Notes: a model not told the origin generated them from the letters alone. Numbered from the stretch's first letter, positions 35,610 to 45,395 are shown. The stretch: DNA of 64,000 nucleotides from Glandiceps talaboti (GCF_964340395.1 NC_135564.1:23352887-23416886); one strand, 5' to 3'. Made by a program: numbers and translations.

Positions 35610-36450
35610 GGTTGTCAGGTGGCCGAGTGGTTAAACCACTTGCCTCTTAACCTCTGCGGCCAGGGTTCGAACCCATTCAGGGTTGTCGGTGGCCAAGTGG
35701 TTAAACCACTTACATCTTACTTAGTAAGACACTGCAGTCGGGGTTCAAACCCATTCAGGGTTGTCGGTGGCAGAGTGGTTAAACCATTTGCCTCTTACCA
35801 CTGTGGGTCAAGGTTCGAACCCATTCAGGGTTGTCGGTGGCCAAGTGGTTAAACCACTTACATCTTATTTAGTAAGACACTGCAGTCGGGGTTCAAACCC
35901 ATTCAGGGTTGTCGTTGGCAGAGTGTTCGAACCCATTCAGGGTTGTCGGTGGCCAAGTGGTTAAACCACTTGCCTCTTACCACTGTGGTCAGGGTTTGAA
36001 CCCATTCAGGGTTGTCGGTGGCCAAGTGGTTAAACCACTTGCCTCTTACTTAGTAAGACACTGTGGTCAGGGTTCAAACCCATTCAGGGTTGTCGGTGGC
36101 AGAGTGGTTAAACCACTTGCCTCTTACCACTGTGGTCAGGGTTTGAACCCATTCAGGGTTGTCGGTGGCCAAGTGGTTAAACCACTTGCCTCTTACTTAG
36201 TAAGACACTGTGGTCAGGGTTCAAACCCATTCAGGGTTGTCAGTGGCAGAGTGGTTAAACCATTTGCCTGTTACCACTGTGGTCAGGGTTTGAACCCATT
36301 CAGGGTTGTCGGTGGCCAAGTGGTTAAACCACTTGCCTCTTACTTAGTAAGACACTGTGGTCAGGGTTCAAACCCATTCAGGGTTGTCAGTGGCAGAGTT
36401 TTTAAACCATTTGCCTGTTACCACTGTGGTCAGGTTTGAACCCATTCAGG
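35610..36450 (+). repeat. Tandem array of 12 tRNA-like units (Pol III A and B box cassettes)
   Basis: Each unit contains a box A-like TGGCNNAGTGG (first at 35620-35630) and a box B-like GGTTCRAACCC (first at 35664-35674), about 34-42 bp apart. The 5' half matches the start of tRNA-Ser/Leu-type genes (GTGGCCGAGTGGTTAA). Two unit types alternate, one of 69 bp and one of 78 bp with an extra TTAGTAAGACAC. From the sixth unit on they form 147-bp dimers. Unit 5 is cut to about 34 bp. The ends do not pair into an acceptor stem, so these are not functional tRNAs. They look like amplified heads of a tRNA-derived SINE. In-frame ORFs (147 is 3 x 49) are incidental. Confidence 0.88.
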
Positions 36451-36660
36451 ATTTAAGTAAGAAGAGCGTCGCTCAGTTTGACTCTACTGAACAACGCAGG
36501 TTTTCCTGGAGTACTCCGATTTCATACTGCACCTAACACTGAACCTAAGGAGCCTGTAAATGGGGATAAGCTCCCATTGGTTATCGTAGAAATAAATAAA
36601 TAAATAGATAAATAATGAAATAAAGAAATAATGAAATGAAATTATAGGAACTGATTTTTT
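36451..36660 (+). mobile_element. Putative SINE body and tail downstream of the tRNA-like array
   Basis: Directly after the last tRNA-like unit comes a single-copy body with 'gttttcctggagtactccg' and 'ggataagctcccattgg', reminiscent of tRNA-derived SINE bodies. It ends in a (TAAA/GAAATAA)n tail at about 36590-36650. Together with one unit of the array it would form a complete SINE. Identification is by architecture, not by a named family. Confidence 0.5.
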
Positions 36661-37237
36661 TTACTCCGAGAACAAGGACAATCATTATAATCAACAATGT
36701 GATCGAAGATACACAACTGATTATGCGATGAAGCATGGGTAATAGAGTCAAAGTGTAGTTAAATATTCTTATCCCTGCCCTACAGTAGTATCCATTTTTC
36801 CTTCAGATAAACTTACAGTAAAAAGTAGCATATGTACAATGGTGCAGCAATGGATGATTCAATAATTATGTTTTGAAAATCGCTTTTTATATATTCATAA
36901 ATAAGGATTTCTAGGAACAAACAACTTTAACAGAGCAATACCTGCCTGAAACAGCAGGGATTTTGATTCTGACAGCAGGACAGTCTTTGTTTCCAGTCAT
37001 AGAAGACAGTTACTTTCTGAGTCAATCGCAGAAAACTCTGTAAAGACCTCTATGAAGACTTGTTTATCTTTAATACACTCACGCATGGAACCCATGTACA
37101 CATTCAAGTCCTTTTTTTGCTTTGTTATCCCCTGAAGGGAATGCTAATCACAGTCAGTCTGTCGATCTTTGCACGCATGCTTGTATCTGTCCATCCATCC
37201 GTCATTTCTCAGACATCAGTGCAATATGCAATTTCAT
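36661..37237. other. No recognised feature
   Basis: AT-rich. A short 'gtccatccatccgtcatttctcagaca' phrase near 37190 recalls family B-type heads, but nothing can be assigned. Confidence 0.4.
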
Positions 37238-37416
37238 TCATACCTGGCACATAGGTGACATATAATGTAGATGTGATTTAAATGTACTACCCCATACTTC
37301 AAGACCAAAGGAAATATGAGGTAAAATAAAAGTGTTATAGAGCATCACTAGTGTCACTTGCGGGACTAGGGATCTAAGCTTATAAAATATTCCAGTTAAC
37401 CTGCAAATTTTTTTTT
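37238..37416 (-). pseudogene. Non-LTR RT C-terminal fragment (left part of the element split by the DIRS-like insertion)
   Basis: The reverse strand reads KKICRLTGIFYKLRSLVPQ, then a phrase like LYNTFILPHISFGLEVWG, a typical post-thumb segment of jockey/CR1-type RTs. The reading runs directly into the inverted terminal repeat at 37417. The reverse RT fragment at 44571-45070, on the other side of the insertion, carries N-terminal and thumb motifs of a similar protein. Confidence 0.7.
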
Positions 37417-37454
37417 TTCTGTACAGACAAATACCCACCTTTTAGCTTACTTTT
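37417..37454 (+). repeat. Left inverted terminal repeat of the DIRS-like element
   Basis: 38 bp, perfectly complementary to 44084-44121. It is preceded by a T-run and the disrupted RT. Confidence 0.95.
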
Positions 37455-37840
37455 TGGTGTCCCTCTGCTTCCTCTTGTGTATTGCCAAATATAAATTAAT
37501 GCCTCCGGCACCCTGTGGCCTGTCCTCCTAGTGGTCACATGACCTTGACTAGCCAATCCCCAGTATTCCTTGGCAAATTCACGAATTTCGTAGAAAAGCT
37601 AAAGGACTCTGCGAGTTTTATCCTCTTGTGCCAAAATTGACATGAGTTATCCCCTAATAGCGATGGACACCTCACTGAATACCTCAGGATTCCAGCTAAG
37701 TCGTTCCTTTTTATTCTTGTGTGTTGCGTCTACGTTTCGTGGACACCGTTTTTTTTCTCAAGTTCGTTGGCGCCTCATTTGGCTATCGGGCGCCATTGTT
37801 GTACTTGTATTTTTTTTTTAACATTTGAACTTCCTTCACA

Positions 37841-40048
37841 ATGTCGGATCAGTCTTCCGTAAGTAAGTGTGGCCACCCCATCGTTTCGGGAGATGGCCAT
37901 GATCTTTGTGTGGACTGCAGATCCTGTCGGCCCGACCAGACATGCGATTTCTGCAGTAACTGGACCGATCGTCAGTGGAAAAAGTTTTCAGAAAGACGTG
38001 GCGAGATCGATGACGTCATCCCTCAACGCACGTCTTTGCTAGTCGGGCAGACTTCCTCTACGGTAAGTACTTCCAAAGAAGGTAAGTCCGTTTCTCCTTT
38101 TCAGGAAAACCGCCTTTTTCAAGACAACAGTTTTACCTCCATTAGGGATCCTGGAGTGCCTGTGGTTGTCGCCGCACCATCCCATTTATGCTCCGCGGAA
38201 TCCGACCTATCGCCCGATAGACGGGATCCGTATTACCTCCCTTGGCATTCCCAGCCTGATGACGGACAGGTTCGCCCGATCAAAAATACGATCTTTCAGG
38301 GAGAGGCAGAACGTATCCCCACTATGGAGGTCAGGGACATTTCCTTTGGTCAAGGTCAAACCACTACTGTGGTACATAGTAATTTACCACAGGCGGCAAA
38401 TTCGAGGGGGCAGTCCAGATATCGGACGCCCATCGATTCTGTGACTGACCAAACAGGAGTACAACCCGGAGTTTATTTCTCTCCTTGGGGACACTCCTAC
38501 GTTCCTTATAAACAATTTCTTGTGACAAACCCTCAGCATTTCCATCAGTATACAGGGGTTCATCCACAGATGACTGGGAACACTGCCTTTTTACCACAGG
38601 GAACAGCACCCTCTATGGTACCCAGTGTTCCCAATGCCTGGCAGCAAACCATTCAACATGGTTTTCAAGGGCGGACTCCACCTGTTACTAACCCCACACC
38701 ATGCCTAGTGACAATAAGTCCCCACCCCCAGGGGAACCAGGAGGCCAAAGCAGGAAGTCAACCCTCACCCTCTCGGCCGTCTCGTTCCAGTAGTAGGTCT
38801 ACTGCTCAGAATAGAGCGTCATCATCTGATCATTCCATCTCAGGGTCAAGACACGGTGATCGGTCACGCTCCCCACATAGAGACCTTCCAGATTGTTTTG
38901 ATCGTTTAACTCGGGAAGGACGCAGGTCTCCACAGGTATCTAAGGATGTGTTGGAGATCCATGCCTCTGATGATGATTTTAACGACATGGAATCCCGATC
39001 TGAAATATCAGTCGGGGCAGCCAGTCGCTGTCCGTCAGCGGCCACTACTCGTGACGAAGTGGCCTATGAAGAGGTAATTTCATGGATTTACGAGCAGTTT
39101 CCTGACTGTAAATGAACGGCTCCACCCAAGCTGCTTGAATCCCAAATGTTTCAGTCGCTGGGGGAGGAGTCGCGAGCATCATCTTACCCCACTACGTCTC
39201 TTCCTTGGGCTGATTCAGTCTCGTCTCGACAAGCACAAATTGAGAATGAACTTGAAGGTATGAACGACAGGGATCCCCTTCCACCGGGTCAATTCCCATG
39301 GTTCAAATCCAGGTCGAAGTCTTACCAGGTTCATACATCTAAACCATGGCTAGGGTATCCAACGTTGGAGAAGGAAGCAAGGTTAGTTGACGACAACTAT
39401 ACTGCTTTCAAATCGTATATGGTTTCTCGCTCCTTCATGAGGTCCGTGGGTGAATCGTTGTCTAAGAACATACGCATTCTATCACACCTGGACTGGTTTA
39501 TCGCCATGGCGATTGAGTTGACTAAGTGTGGTCCTGTGTCAGACACGCAGAGCAATCTCCTCCGTCTTTTTCACTCAGTAGCGACGAGTGTGACTAATCT
39601 CACAGACACGTCATTACGTCAGCGGGCATCGCTCATTTTGTCAGAACGTGATGCCTTCCTTGAGCAACAAGCACCGAAGTACACCCCCAAACTAAAACTA
39701 GAAGCTAGGGCTAGCAAGACGAGCAATTCTAGATTTTTATTTGGGGGCTCGCTGAGTGAGATGACTAAGCAAGTTCCGGCCGCAACTGAGAGGGGTCCAA
39801 AATTTACAAAACACCCTCTATTCCAGGCCACTGCTATGCCTCAAGTGTCTACGTTTACTCCGACTACAAGACAGCAACCTCAGACTAGTGGATACAAGCA
39901 TCAAAGTCAGAGTAAGAAACGCACCCGTACCCCCAGACAGGTTCAGGGTCAGGCTGCGAACACTAGACGCACGAGTCAGCTGAGTAAGCCGTCCACTTCC
40001 TCGACCAATCAAACACAGGGGTCAGGAAGTCGTCAGCAGTTCTCCTGA
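37841..40048 (+). pseudogene. gag: gag-like protein of the DIRS-like element, one in-frame UGA
   Basis: A single frame runs from ATG 37841 to TGA 40046-40048, about 735 codons, interrupted only by a UGA at 39113-39115. The N-terminus is Cys/His-rich (C10, H12, H20, C23, C26, C29, C35, C38), like the zinc-binding start of DIRS gag proteins. A long Ser/Pro/Gln-rich low-complexity middle follows, with an Arg/Ser-rich patch around residues 310-350. After the UGA comes a helical domain (WFIAMAIEL ... LLRLFHSVATSVTN ... LRQRASLILSERDAFL) and a Lys/Arg/Gln-rich tail suited to nucleic-acid binding. Readthrough, or an internal start at 39146, would give the C-terminal half alone. A simple nonsense mutation is the plainest explanation. 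It would package the element RNA. Confidence 0.8.
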
Positions 40049-40067
40049 CTTCCTTCCCGACGGGACC

Positions 40068-41113
40068 GTGAACCCCATGGACATCGGTCCAGTGGGGGGG
40101 GGGGGGCGTATAGGTTTATACGCAAAACATTGGGAATGCATTACGTCAGATGAATGGATTTTGTCTACCGTAAGAGAGGGTTACCGCCTATCTTTCGTAC
40201 ACGATCCCCCTCTTTCGGTCGTACCATTCATTACTCCAGTTCCAAGACTGGCCAGTCAACGAACGGCATTTCTGGAAGCTGTCGACTCCCTAATACTAAT
40301 AGGCAAAAACGCAATAAGGGAAATCGATGCCCAGTCATCGGGACCCGGCTTTTACAGCCACTTTTTCCTGGTTCCAAAAAAGTCGGGGGGGATGGCGTCC
40401 GATACTGAATCTATCCACTCTCAACAAGTACCTGTGAGTTCCCAGATTCAAGATGGAAACAGGCCGATCTGTTCTCGCCTCTATTCAGCCAGGCGAATGG
40501 ATGGCATCCTAGATTTGAAGGACGCCTACTTCCACATTCCCTTTCACGAGTCGTGTCGTCACTTTCTCCGCTTTGCAACCAATTCAGCTCTACCTATTGG
40601 CTCACTGGCAACTCAGTATCCAATCAGCAGAGTCTATGGTTCCCATCCTACCACCCCTTTTTCCGCACCTACGATGGTGGTTGGACAAAGAGGCAATGTT
40701 GGAAAAAAGATATTTCCCTTTTTACCGATGCGTCCAAGGTGGGATGGGGAGCCCATCTGGACCACCACTGGACCTCAGGTACTTGGGATCTACCATCCAG
40801 CCTCCATCATATCAACTGGTTGGAAATGCAGGCAGTTTTTCTAGCTCTTCGCCAGTTCGAACACCTGGTGTCACACCGCTGTGTGCTAGTCAATACCGAC
40901 AACACAACAGTGGTGGCTTACATCAACAAAATGGGGGGGGGGGGGGACCAGGTCATCGACCCTATGTTATCTCACCTGGGACCTAATGTTCTGGTGCAAA
41001 GACAGGAAGATAACACTAAGGGCGCGGCACCTTCCGGGGAAGCACAACAGGATTGCAGACGCACTCTCACGCTTACATCCAAGTTCGCCACACGGAATGG
41101 GAGATTCCACAGA
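40068..41113 (+). pseudogene. RT and RNase H of the DIRS-like element, 5' part (RT core deleted)
   Basis: From about 40090 I read GLYAKHWECITSDEWILSTVREGYRL, the typical DIRS RT entry, then FYSHFFLVPKK and, after frameshifts, LDLKDAYFHI with the first catalytic Asp (motif A) near 40515. The sequence then jumps at about 40570-40640 to the post-RT phrase RWWLDKEAMLE, so the palm segment with the YxDD-type motif is missing. RNase H follows: LFTDAS (D at 40727-40729), NWLEMQA (E at 40823-40825) and VNTDNTT (D at 40898-40900). After a frameshift at a 14-G run (40933-40946) it ends with HLPGKHNRIADALSR (D at 41058-41060). All four RNase H acidic residues remain, but RT activity cannot. Confidence 0.85.
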
Positions 41114-42582
41114 CAGGGCTCGAAATTAACGGTAGCCCCGTGTCATTTGGCTACCAATGTCTGTCTCTGGGCTACCAAATTATGTGAGTGGTAGCCCAAT
41201 TGGGCTACTAAGTTTTGAATGAAACTGTGACACCCTGACTCCGACACCTTCCCGGGCCGGGGGCCTCCTAGGTCACAGTCCTGTGGGACGTGTTCTCGCC
41301 AAAATTAGCGTCAAAATCTGTGCGTCTTTTCCAAATTTGCATCCACACTACATGTATATCAAATGTACACGAAATACATGTACACTGTACACGTCATTCT
41401 TCCGTTCATCGTATACACAGCTTGTACTTCCAAAATGTCACAACAAAACATTTATATGCAACAATATTCTGTATAGCGATTTAATGTTATCTTTCTGTAC
41501 TTTCAATTTCCCATGGTTATCACTCTCTGGAAATCTGCTCTCCGGCCCGGGCCCTCCCGGTTCTTCTCGGAGTCAGAGTACAGTACACTCTCGGTACAGC
41601 ACTGCTGCAGTAACTAAATTGCATAACATTAATGACAGCTTTAACTTTCAACTTGACAGAGACACAGTTGTAATGGTGTTTGATAAAATTTTATGCTGAT
41701 GAGAACTGTTAACTTGGTATACACCTACAGATTCGTTTATTCTTGAACGATGCCTAAAACATTCCGTGTGTAAACCACGCTCACGCAACCCCTGAGAGCA
41801 TGCAGTGGTGAATGGTAAATTCATGTAATGCATTCGATCTAGTAGTAGTAGCAAAGCTCAAAAGAAAGTTGAAGTTTTAGTGAGAATGAAATGGTGACAT
41901 GATGATTTGAATTTATCTTAGTGAAGTTTTCAGCATGGACCGTCTGCTGATGTGGTCTTAGACTCTGTTTGACTATCTCTTCGCCCGGGCTTTGCCGTAA
42001 TGGCCGTCATGTATTGATACAAATCCTGTCTAACCCGTCTGTTAATAAGTAACCAATCACGTGGATAGATAATGATAACAGCACATAGTTTCTAAACTAC
42101 CCAAGACGTAGTCTCCACATCAGGAAATGGCCATGGGGCTTATGAAACTGTTTATACGTTTTCCATACGTTGAATCATATTCAAATTTTACAGGTCTCAC
42201 TGCACCAAGAGATTTAGATAATAGTTACAAGTACGAACTGCGACTACATGTTTTTTCTTCATTGCAATGATAACCGTATGTTGTAACAGTAAGCCTCATA
42301 CGGTCCCTCTTTATGACACGTCCCCAGAGACACATACATGAAAAAAATTGCGTCCCCAATGTCAAATATGGCATGAAATACACACAAATAACGTGTTAAC
42401 GTGACTCTTAAGTTATTCAATCAATCATCGAATTCAATACATCATATAGTTACATATATACACAGACACAATTAATTTAGAATGCATGCATATGGGCTAC
42501 CAGTCATTGCTCTCGGGCTACCAAATTTAAAAGATGGTAGCCCACCTGGGCTACCAAGAAAAAAAACTAATTTCGAGCCCTG
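41114..42582. mobile_element. CAGGG-ended DNA transposon (non-autonomous), 5-bp target duplication
   Basis: Perfect 15-bp TIRs CAGGGCTCGAAATTA (41114-41128) and their complement (42568-42582) bound 1,469 bp. ACAGA lies on both sides (41109-41113 and 42583-42587). Removing the element and one ACAGA restores the DIRS coding phrase TEWEIPQNVANQIF, so the duplication is exactly 5 bp. GGGCTACCA/TGGTAGCCC boxes cluster near both ends (about 41130-41215 and 42495-42560), like subterminal transposase-binding repeats. The interior (largest ORF 41283-41699) encodes nothing I recognise. The CAGGG ends suggest hAT, but 8 bp is usual there; a 5-bp hAT-like lineage is possible. Confidence 0.88.
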
Positions 42583-43010
42583 ACAGAATGTAGCCAATCA
42601 AATCTTCATCAAGTGGAACAAGCCTGTAGTCGACCTGTTCACGACATTTCTCAATCGCAAACTGCCTCTCTTTGTATCTCCAGTAACAGCTCTCAGAGCA
42701 GTGGACACCATGTCTTTCAGTTGGGAGGGGTTGGAGGCCTACGCCTTCCCACCTTTACCCCTACTACCACTAGTCCTCAACATTGCCTCAATTCAAGAGG
42801 AAAAGTGTGTACTATCTCTAGTCGCTCCACTGTGGCCGAACTGCTCGTGGTTCCCAGTGTTACTGTCTCTCCTAATAGATCTCCCATGCAAACTGCCCCA
42901 GAGGGCGGAGGATCTATTGTCACAGGAACGGAACATCCTTCACCCACATCCAGAGAAGTTCCATCTACACGAATTCAGATTGTCGAACGATCTCTCATTG
43001 CAAAGGGCTT
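42583..43010 (+). pseudogene. C-terminal extension of the DIRS RT/RNase H protein
   Basis: The frame resuming after the insertion reads VANQIFIKWNKPVVDLFTT, then NRKLPLFVSP, SWEGLEAYAFPPLPLL and APLWPNCSWFPVLL, a conserved region that follows RNase H in DIRS polyproteins. It overlaps the start of the recombinase frame by several hundred bases, the overlapping-ORF layout typical of DIRS. The frame used here (42701-43150 in its longest open part) differs from the upstream RNase H frame, so at least one more frameshift separates them near 41090. Confidence 0.7.
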
Positions 43011-44061
43011 TTCTCGCAAGACTGCCGCGGTCATCGCAAGACCCCGGCGTGCGAGTACCCTTGCCACTTATGGGGAAAAGTGGAAGAGATTCTCTAGTTG
43101 GTGTAATCAACGATCAATTGATCCACCCCAAGTTACTACACAACAGTTAACTGCCTTTCTGTTTGAACTGTTTGATATACAGAAATTAGCTGTCCAAACC
43201 ATAATGGTATACCGCTCAGCTATTTCTAGTACCATTAGGAGTGTTGGGGGCCCGGACTATGGACAAAATAAGAACTTATCTAATTTGATAAGGAACTTCC
43301 ACATTAAGAGACCACCTCGGCCCATTTCAGCTCCCCAGTGGAGTCTGTCTCTTGTACTCAACACATTGCAATCTCCCCCTTTTGAACCTCTTCACCAGAT
43401 TTCATTGGAATTTCTCACACTTAAAATGACGTTCCTACTAGCTCTTGCGTCAGGCAGTCGTAGAAGCGAGATCCACGCACTAGATATTGGACAGGGTCGA
43501 ATCCAGTGGTTACAGCACCAAGTTGTACTTCGGACTCATCCTAAGTTCATTGCTAAAAATCAGGTTTTAGGTTCCGTGGCTTCTCCCATTATCATAAAGG
43601 ATTTAGCCACGCTGGTGGGAAGGGACCGAAAAGAATGTCTTTTATGTCCAGTCAGAGCTCTCAAGTGGTACTGTAATCGCACTAAGGACATTAGGGGCGA
43701 TTGTACCCGCCTGTTCATCCCTTGGAAATCGGACAAATTGGATTGTACAACGGTCGACATTTCTAAGTGGATAGTTAATACTATTAAAGTAGCATACAGT
43801 TCTTCCACAGCTGATACACAGGCACTTTCTAAAGTTACTGCTCATGAAGTTCGTGCAGTGGCTACTTCCTGGGCACTCTGGTCTGGCGTATCCATTAAGT
43901 CAGTCATTGAGGCAGGAACCTGGTGCTCTCAGAACTCATTCATTAGCTTTTACTTGAGGGACATGGCCCAAGAGGCAGTCAGGATGTCAGCTCTAGGTCC
44001 TATCAGTTCGGCTCAAAATGTTGCTATGCCTTTCAGTGTGGAGACTCCCTCCACCAACTAG
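42613..44061 (+). CDS. Tyrosine recombinase (integrase) of the DIRS-like element, intact
   Basis: This 482-codon open frame carries a full tyrosine recombinase. The first ~115 residues overlap the polymerase frame and are probably not recombinase; a likely true start region is near 42958 (VPSTRIQIVERSLIAKGF). An SAM-like/core-binding segment follows (STLATYGEKWKRFSSWC ... TTQQLTAFLFEL). In the catalytic domain I see R283 in ASGSRRSEIHAL, H411 and R414 in TAHEVRAVATSW, W437 and the nucleophile Y447 in NSFISFYLRDM, the R...HxxR...Y set. Stop at 44059-44061, 22 bp before the right ITR. It would insert the circular DNA copy by strand exchange. It is the only undamaged protein in the element, so it could be recently active or supplied in trans, but that is inference. 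Confidence 0.9.
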   Translation: MEQACSRPVHDISQSQTASLCISSNSSQSSGHHVFQLGGVGGLRLPTFTPTTTSPQHCLNSRGKVCTISSRSTVAELLVVPSVTVSPNRSPMQTAPEGGGSIVTGTEHPSPTSREVPSTRIQIVERSLIAKGFSRKTAAVIARPRRASTLATYGEKWKRFSSWCNQRSIDPPQVTTQQLTAFLFELFDIQKLAVQTIMVYRSAISSTIRSVGGPDYGQNKNLSNLIRNFHIKRPPRPISAPQWSLSLVLNTLQSPPFEPLHQISLEFLTLKMTFLLALASGSRRSEIHALDIGQGRIQWLQHQVVLRTHPKFIAKNQVLGSVASPIIIKDLATLVGRDRKECLLCPVRALKWYCNRTKDIRGDCTRLFIPWKSDKLDCTTVDISKWIVNTIKVAYSSSTADTQALSKVTAHEVRAVATSWALWSGVSIKSVIEAGTWCSQNSFISFYLRDMAQEAVRMSALGPISSAQNVAMPFSVETPSTN

Positions 44062-44083
44062 GTGTCGTATTCTAGGCTTACCC

Positions 44084-44121
44084 AAAAGTAAGCTAAAAGG
44101 TGGGTATTTGTCTGTACAGAA
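44084..44121 (+). repeat. Right inverted terminal repeat of the DIRS-like element
   Basis: Exact complement of 37417-37454, ending CTGTACAGAA. Confidence 0.95.
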
Positions 44122-44570
44122 TTGTAATTTCTACTGGGGGGGGGTCATGCTGTTTTCAGAATTGTGGAGACCCCCCTAGGACCCCCTATAAGAGATATAC
44201 ATATTCCCTGCCCAAGCTTTCCTATACCTTTCACTGTCAAGATGCTATTAAACTCCTTTTGGAATATATTTACCTTGTGTAGTCAATAATTATAATTATG
44301 ATAGTGATAGGATCTTATAAAGTAGATGCAAAGTAGATGCAAGACTGTCAAGTAGTCCACACTGAGTCACGATAAAAAAATACCTGTCATGTGAATATTA
44401 TATATATGGGGGGGGGGATCATCATGTTTTAGAATTAAGTGATAGGGGGGTCAGCCTGTTTTTGGTTTTACAAATGGGGGGGGGGGGGGGGGGTCAGTGA
44501 CTTTTTGTCGGCCCAATTTAAGAATCCACCGCACCCCCTAGGCTGAAGAAACTGACCAGTCCCTTAAGAT
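44122..44570. repeat. G-tract-rich repeat (family H) between the DIRS element and the RT fragment
   Basis: G-runs lie at about 44136-44143, 44407-44416 and 44477-44493. The segment 44490-44570 (gggggtcagtgactttttgt ... ggctgaagaaactgaccagtccc) resembles 53685-53790 in the same orientation (gggggtcactattttt ... ggctgtaacaactgatcgctcc), so it is a dispersed repeat. Confidence 0.55.
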
Positions 44571-45070
44571 AAATAGATCCCCCAACCTTCCTAAAACTTT
44601 GTTTTCCTCAATGATCATGTAAACAGTCTTTGCAGCATTAATGGTCAATTTGTTCGCATCACACCACTGAATCACCTTCAAAAATTCTGAGTTAATGTCA
44701 TTAATGACAGATTAATGATGTGACATAATGGAGTACAGATGTAAATACTTGCTTCCTGAATAAGTTTGGAAGGAATTTCATCCCAACCTGTGGCTTTACG
44801 GACATCTAAATTCACAATTAAGTTTAAGATCTCATTCTCGGTCACTGGCTGAAAAAAGAATGAGTTTTTGAAATTATTACTCAGATAATTTTGAAATGTT
44901 AAATTCTCAGAAGAGGGTAATTATTAAAATCTTCCACAATGTCACTGAGATTTGTATGAATATTATTGGAATTATTACTGACAAATTCCAAACGGTCTGG
45001 AAATATCATTTGCTTATGTTTTGTTTTCCCAATTAATTCATTTAAAATTCCCCATATTACCTTTATTTAC
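44571..45070 (-). pseudogene. Non-LTR RT fragment (N-terminal and thumb parts), right side of the DIRS insertion
   Basis: Reading the reverse strand from about 45060: GILNELIGKTKHKQ, a linker, FFFQPVTENEILNLIVNLD, RKATGWDEIPSKLIQEAS and IINLSL, i.e. the finger region that precedes RT motif A. After a deletion it resumes with FLKVIQWCDANKLTINAAKT, a thumb-like segment. The palm with the FADD motif is missing. Stops and frameshifts are frequent. Together with 37238-37416 it appears to be one jockey/CR1-like copy disrupted by the DIRS-like element. Confidence 0.72.
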
Positions 45071-45099
45071 AGAAAATAGATTAACATAATATGTCTACT

Positions 45100-45140
45100 T
45101 TATTATTATTAATATTATTATTATTATTATTATTATTACA
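45100..45140 (+). repeat. (TTA)n microsatellite
   Basis: An ATT/TTA run followed by 'acaagttaaggggtttt', a flank also found after the (TTA)n at 47756. Confidence 0.8.
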
Positions 45141-45395
45141 AGTTAAGGGGTTTTAATAGTACATAATAATAAAAATGTCTGCACAATTTTTTTTTTAGAG
45201 GAATGGTGCTTTCAATAAAATGTATCCGTGTGAGCTTATAGAATATATTTATTTTAAAGGGATCATAAGATGTGGACATTTTTCCTTTATAAAGCTCAAA
45301 AGCTCAAAATGAATAATAAACAGAAAACATGAATTTTTAAAAAAAAAGTATGTGAGTGTGTGTGTGTAGGGGGGGGGGGGGGGCTGGTGCCAGAC

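Larger units (their letters stand above)
37417..44121 (+). mobile_element. DIRS-like tyrosine-recombinase retroelement, nested and defective
   Basis: The boundaries are 38-bp perfect inverted repeats (37417-37454 and 44084-44121) starting TTCTGTACAG. Between them, all on the + strand and in DIRS order, lie gag, an RT/RNase H region overlapping in another frame, and a tyrosine recombinase. No target duplication is evident, as expected for YR-mediated integration. A 1,469-bp DNA transposon sits in the RNase H region (41114-42582); without it the element is about 5.2 kb. The gag has one UGA, the RT has lost its catalytic core and there are several frameshifts, but the recombinase is intact. I see no clear internal complementary region. 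Assignment to DIRS rests on the ITRs plus RT+RNH+YR; Ngaro elements have different, split direct repeats. Confidence 0.9.

Noticed and set aside
35610-36450. Cluster of functional tRNA-Ser or tRNA-Leu genes
   Set aside because: A and B boxes are present, but acceptor-stem ends do not pair and the anticodon arm is not convincing. Units are repeats with shared changes.
41283-41699. 138-codon ORF inside the CAGGG-ended transposon as a transposase
   Set aside because: No transposase motif is visible, and the element is too short for a full transposase gene.
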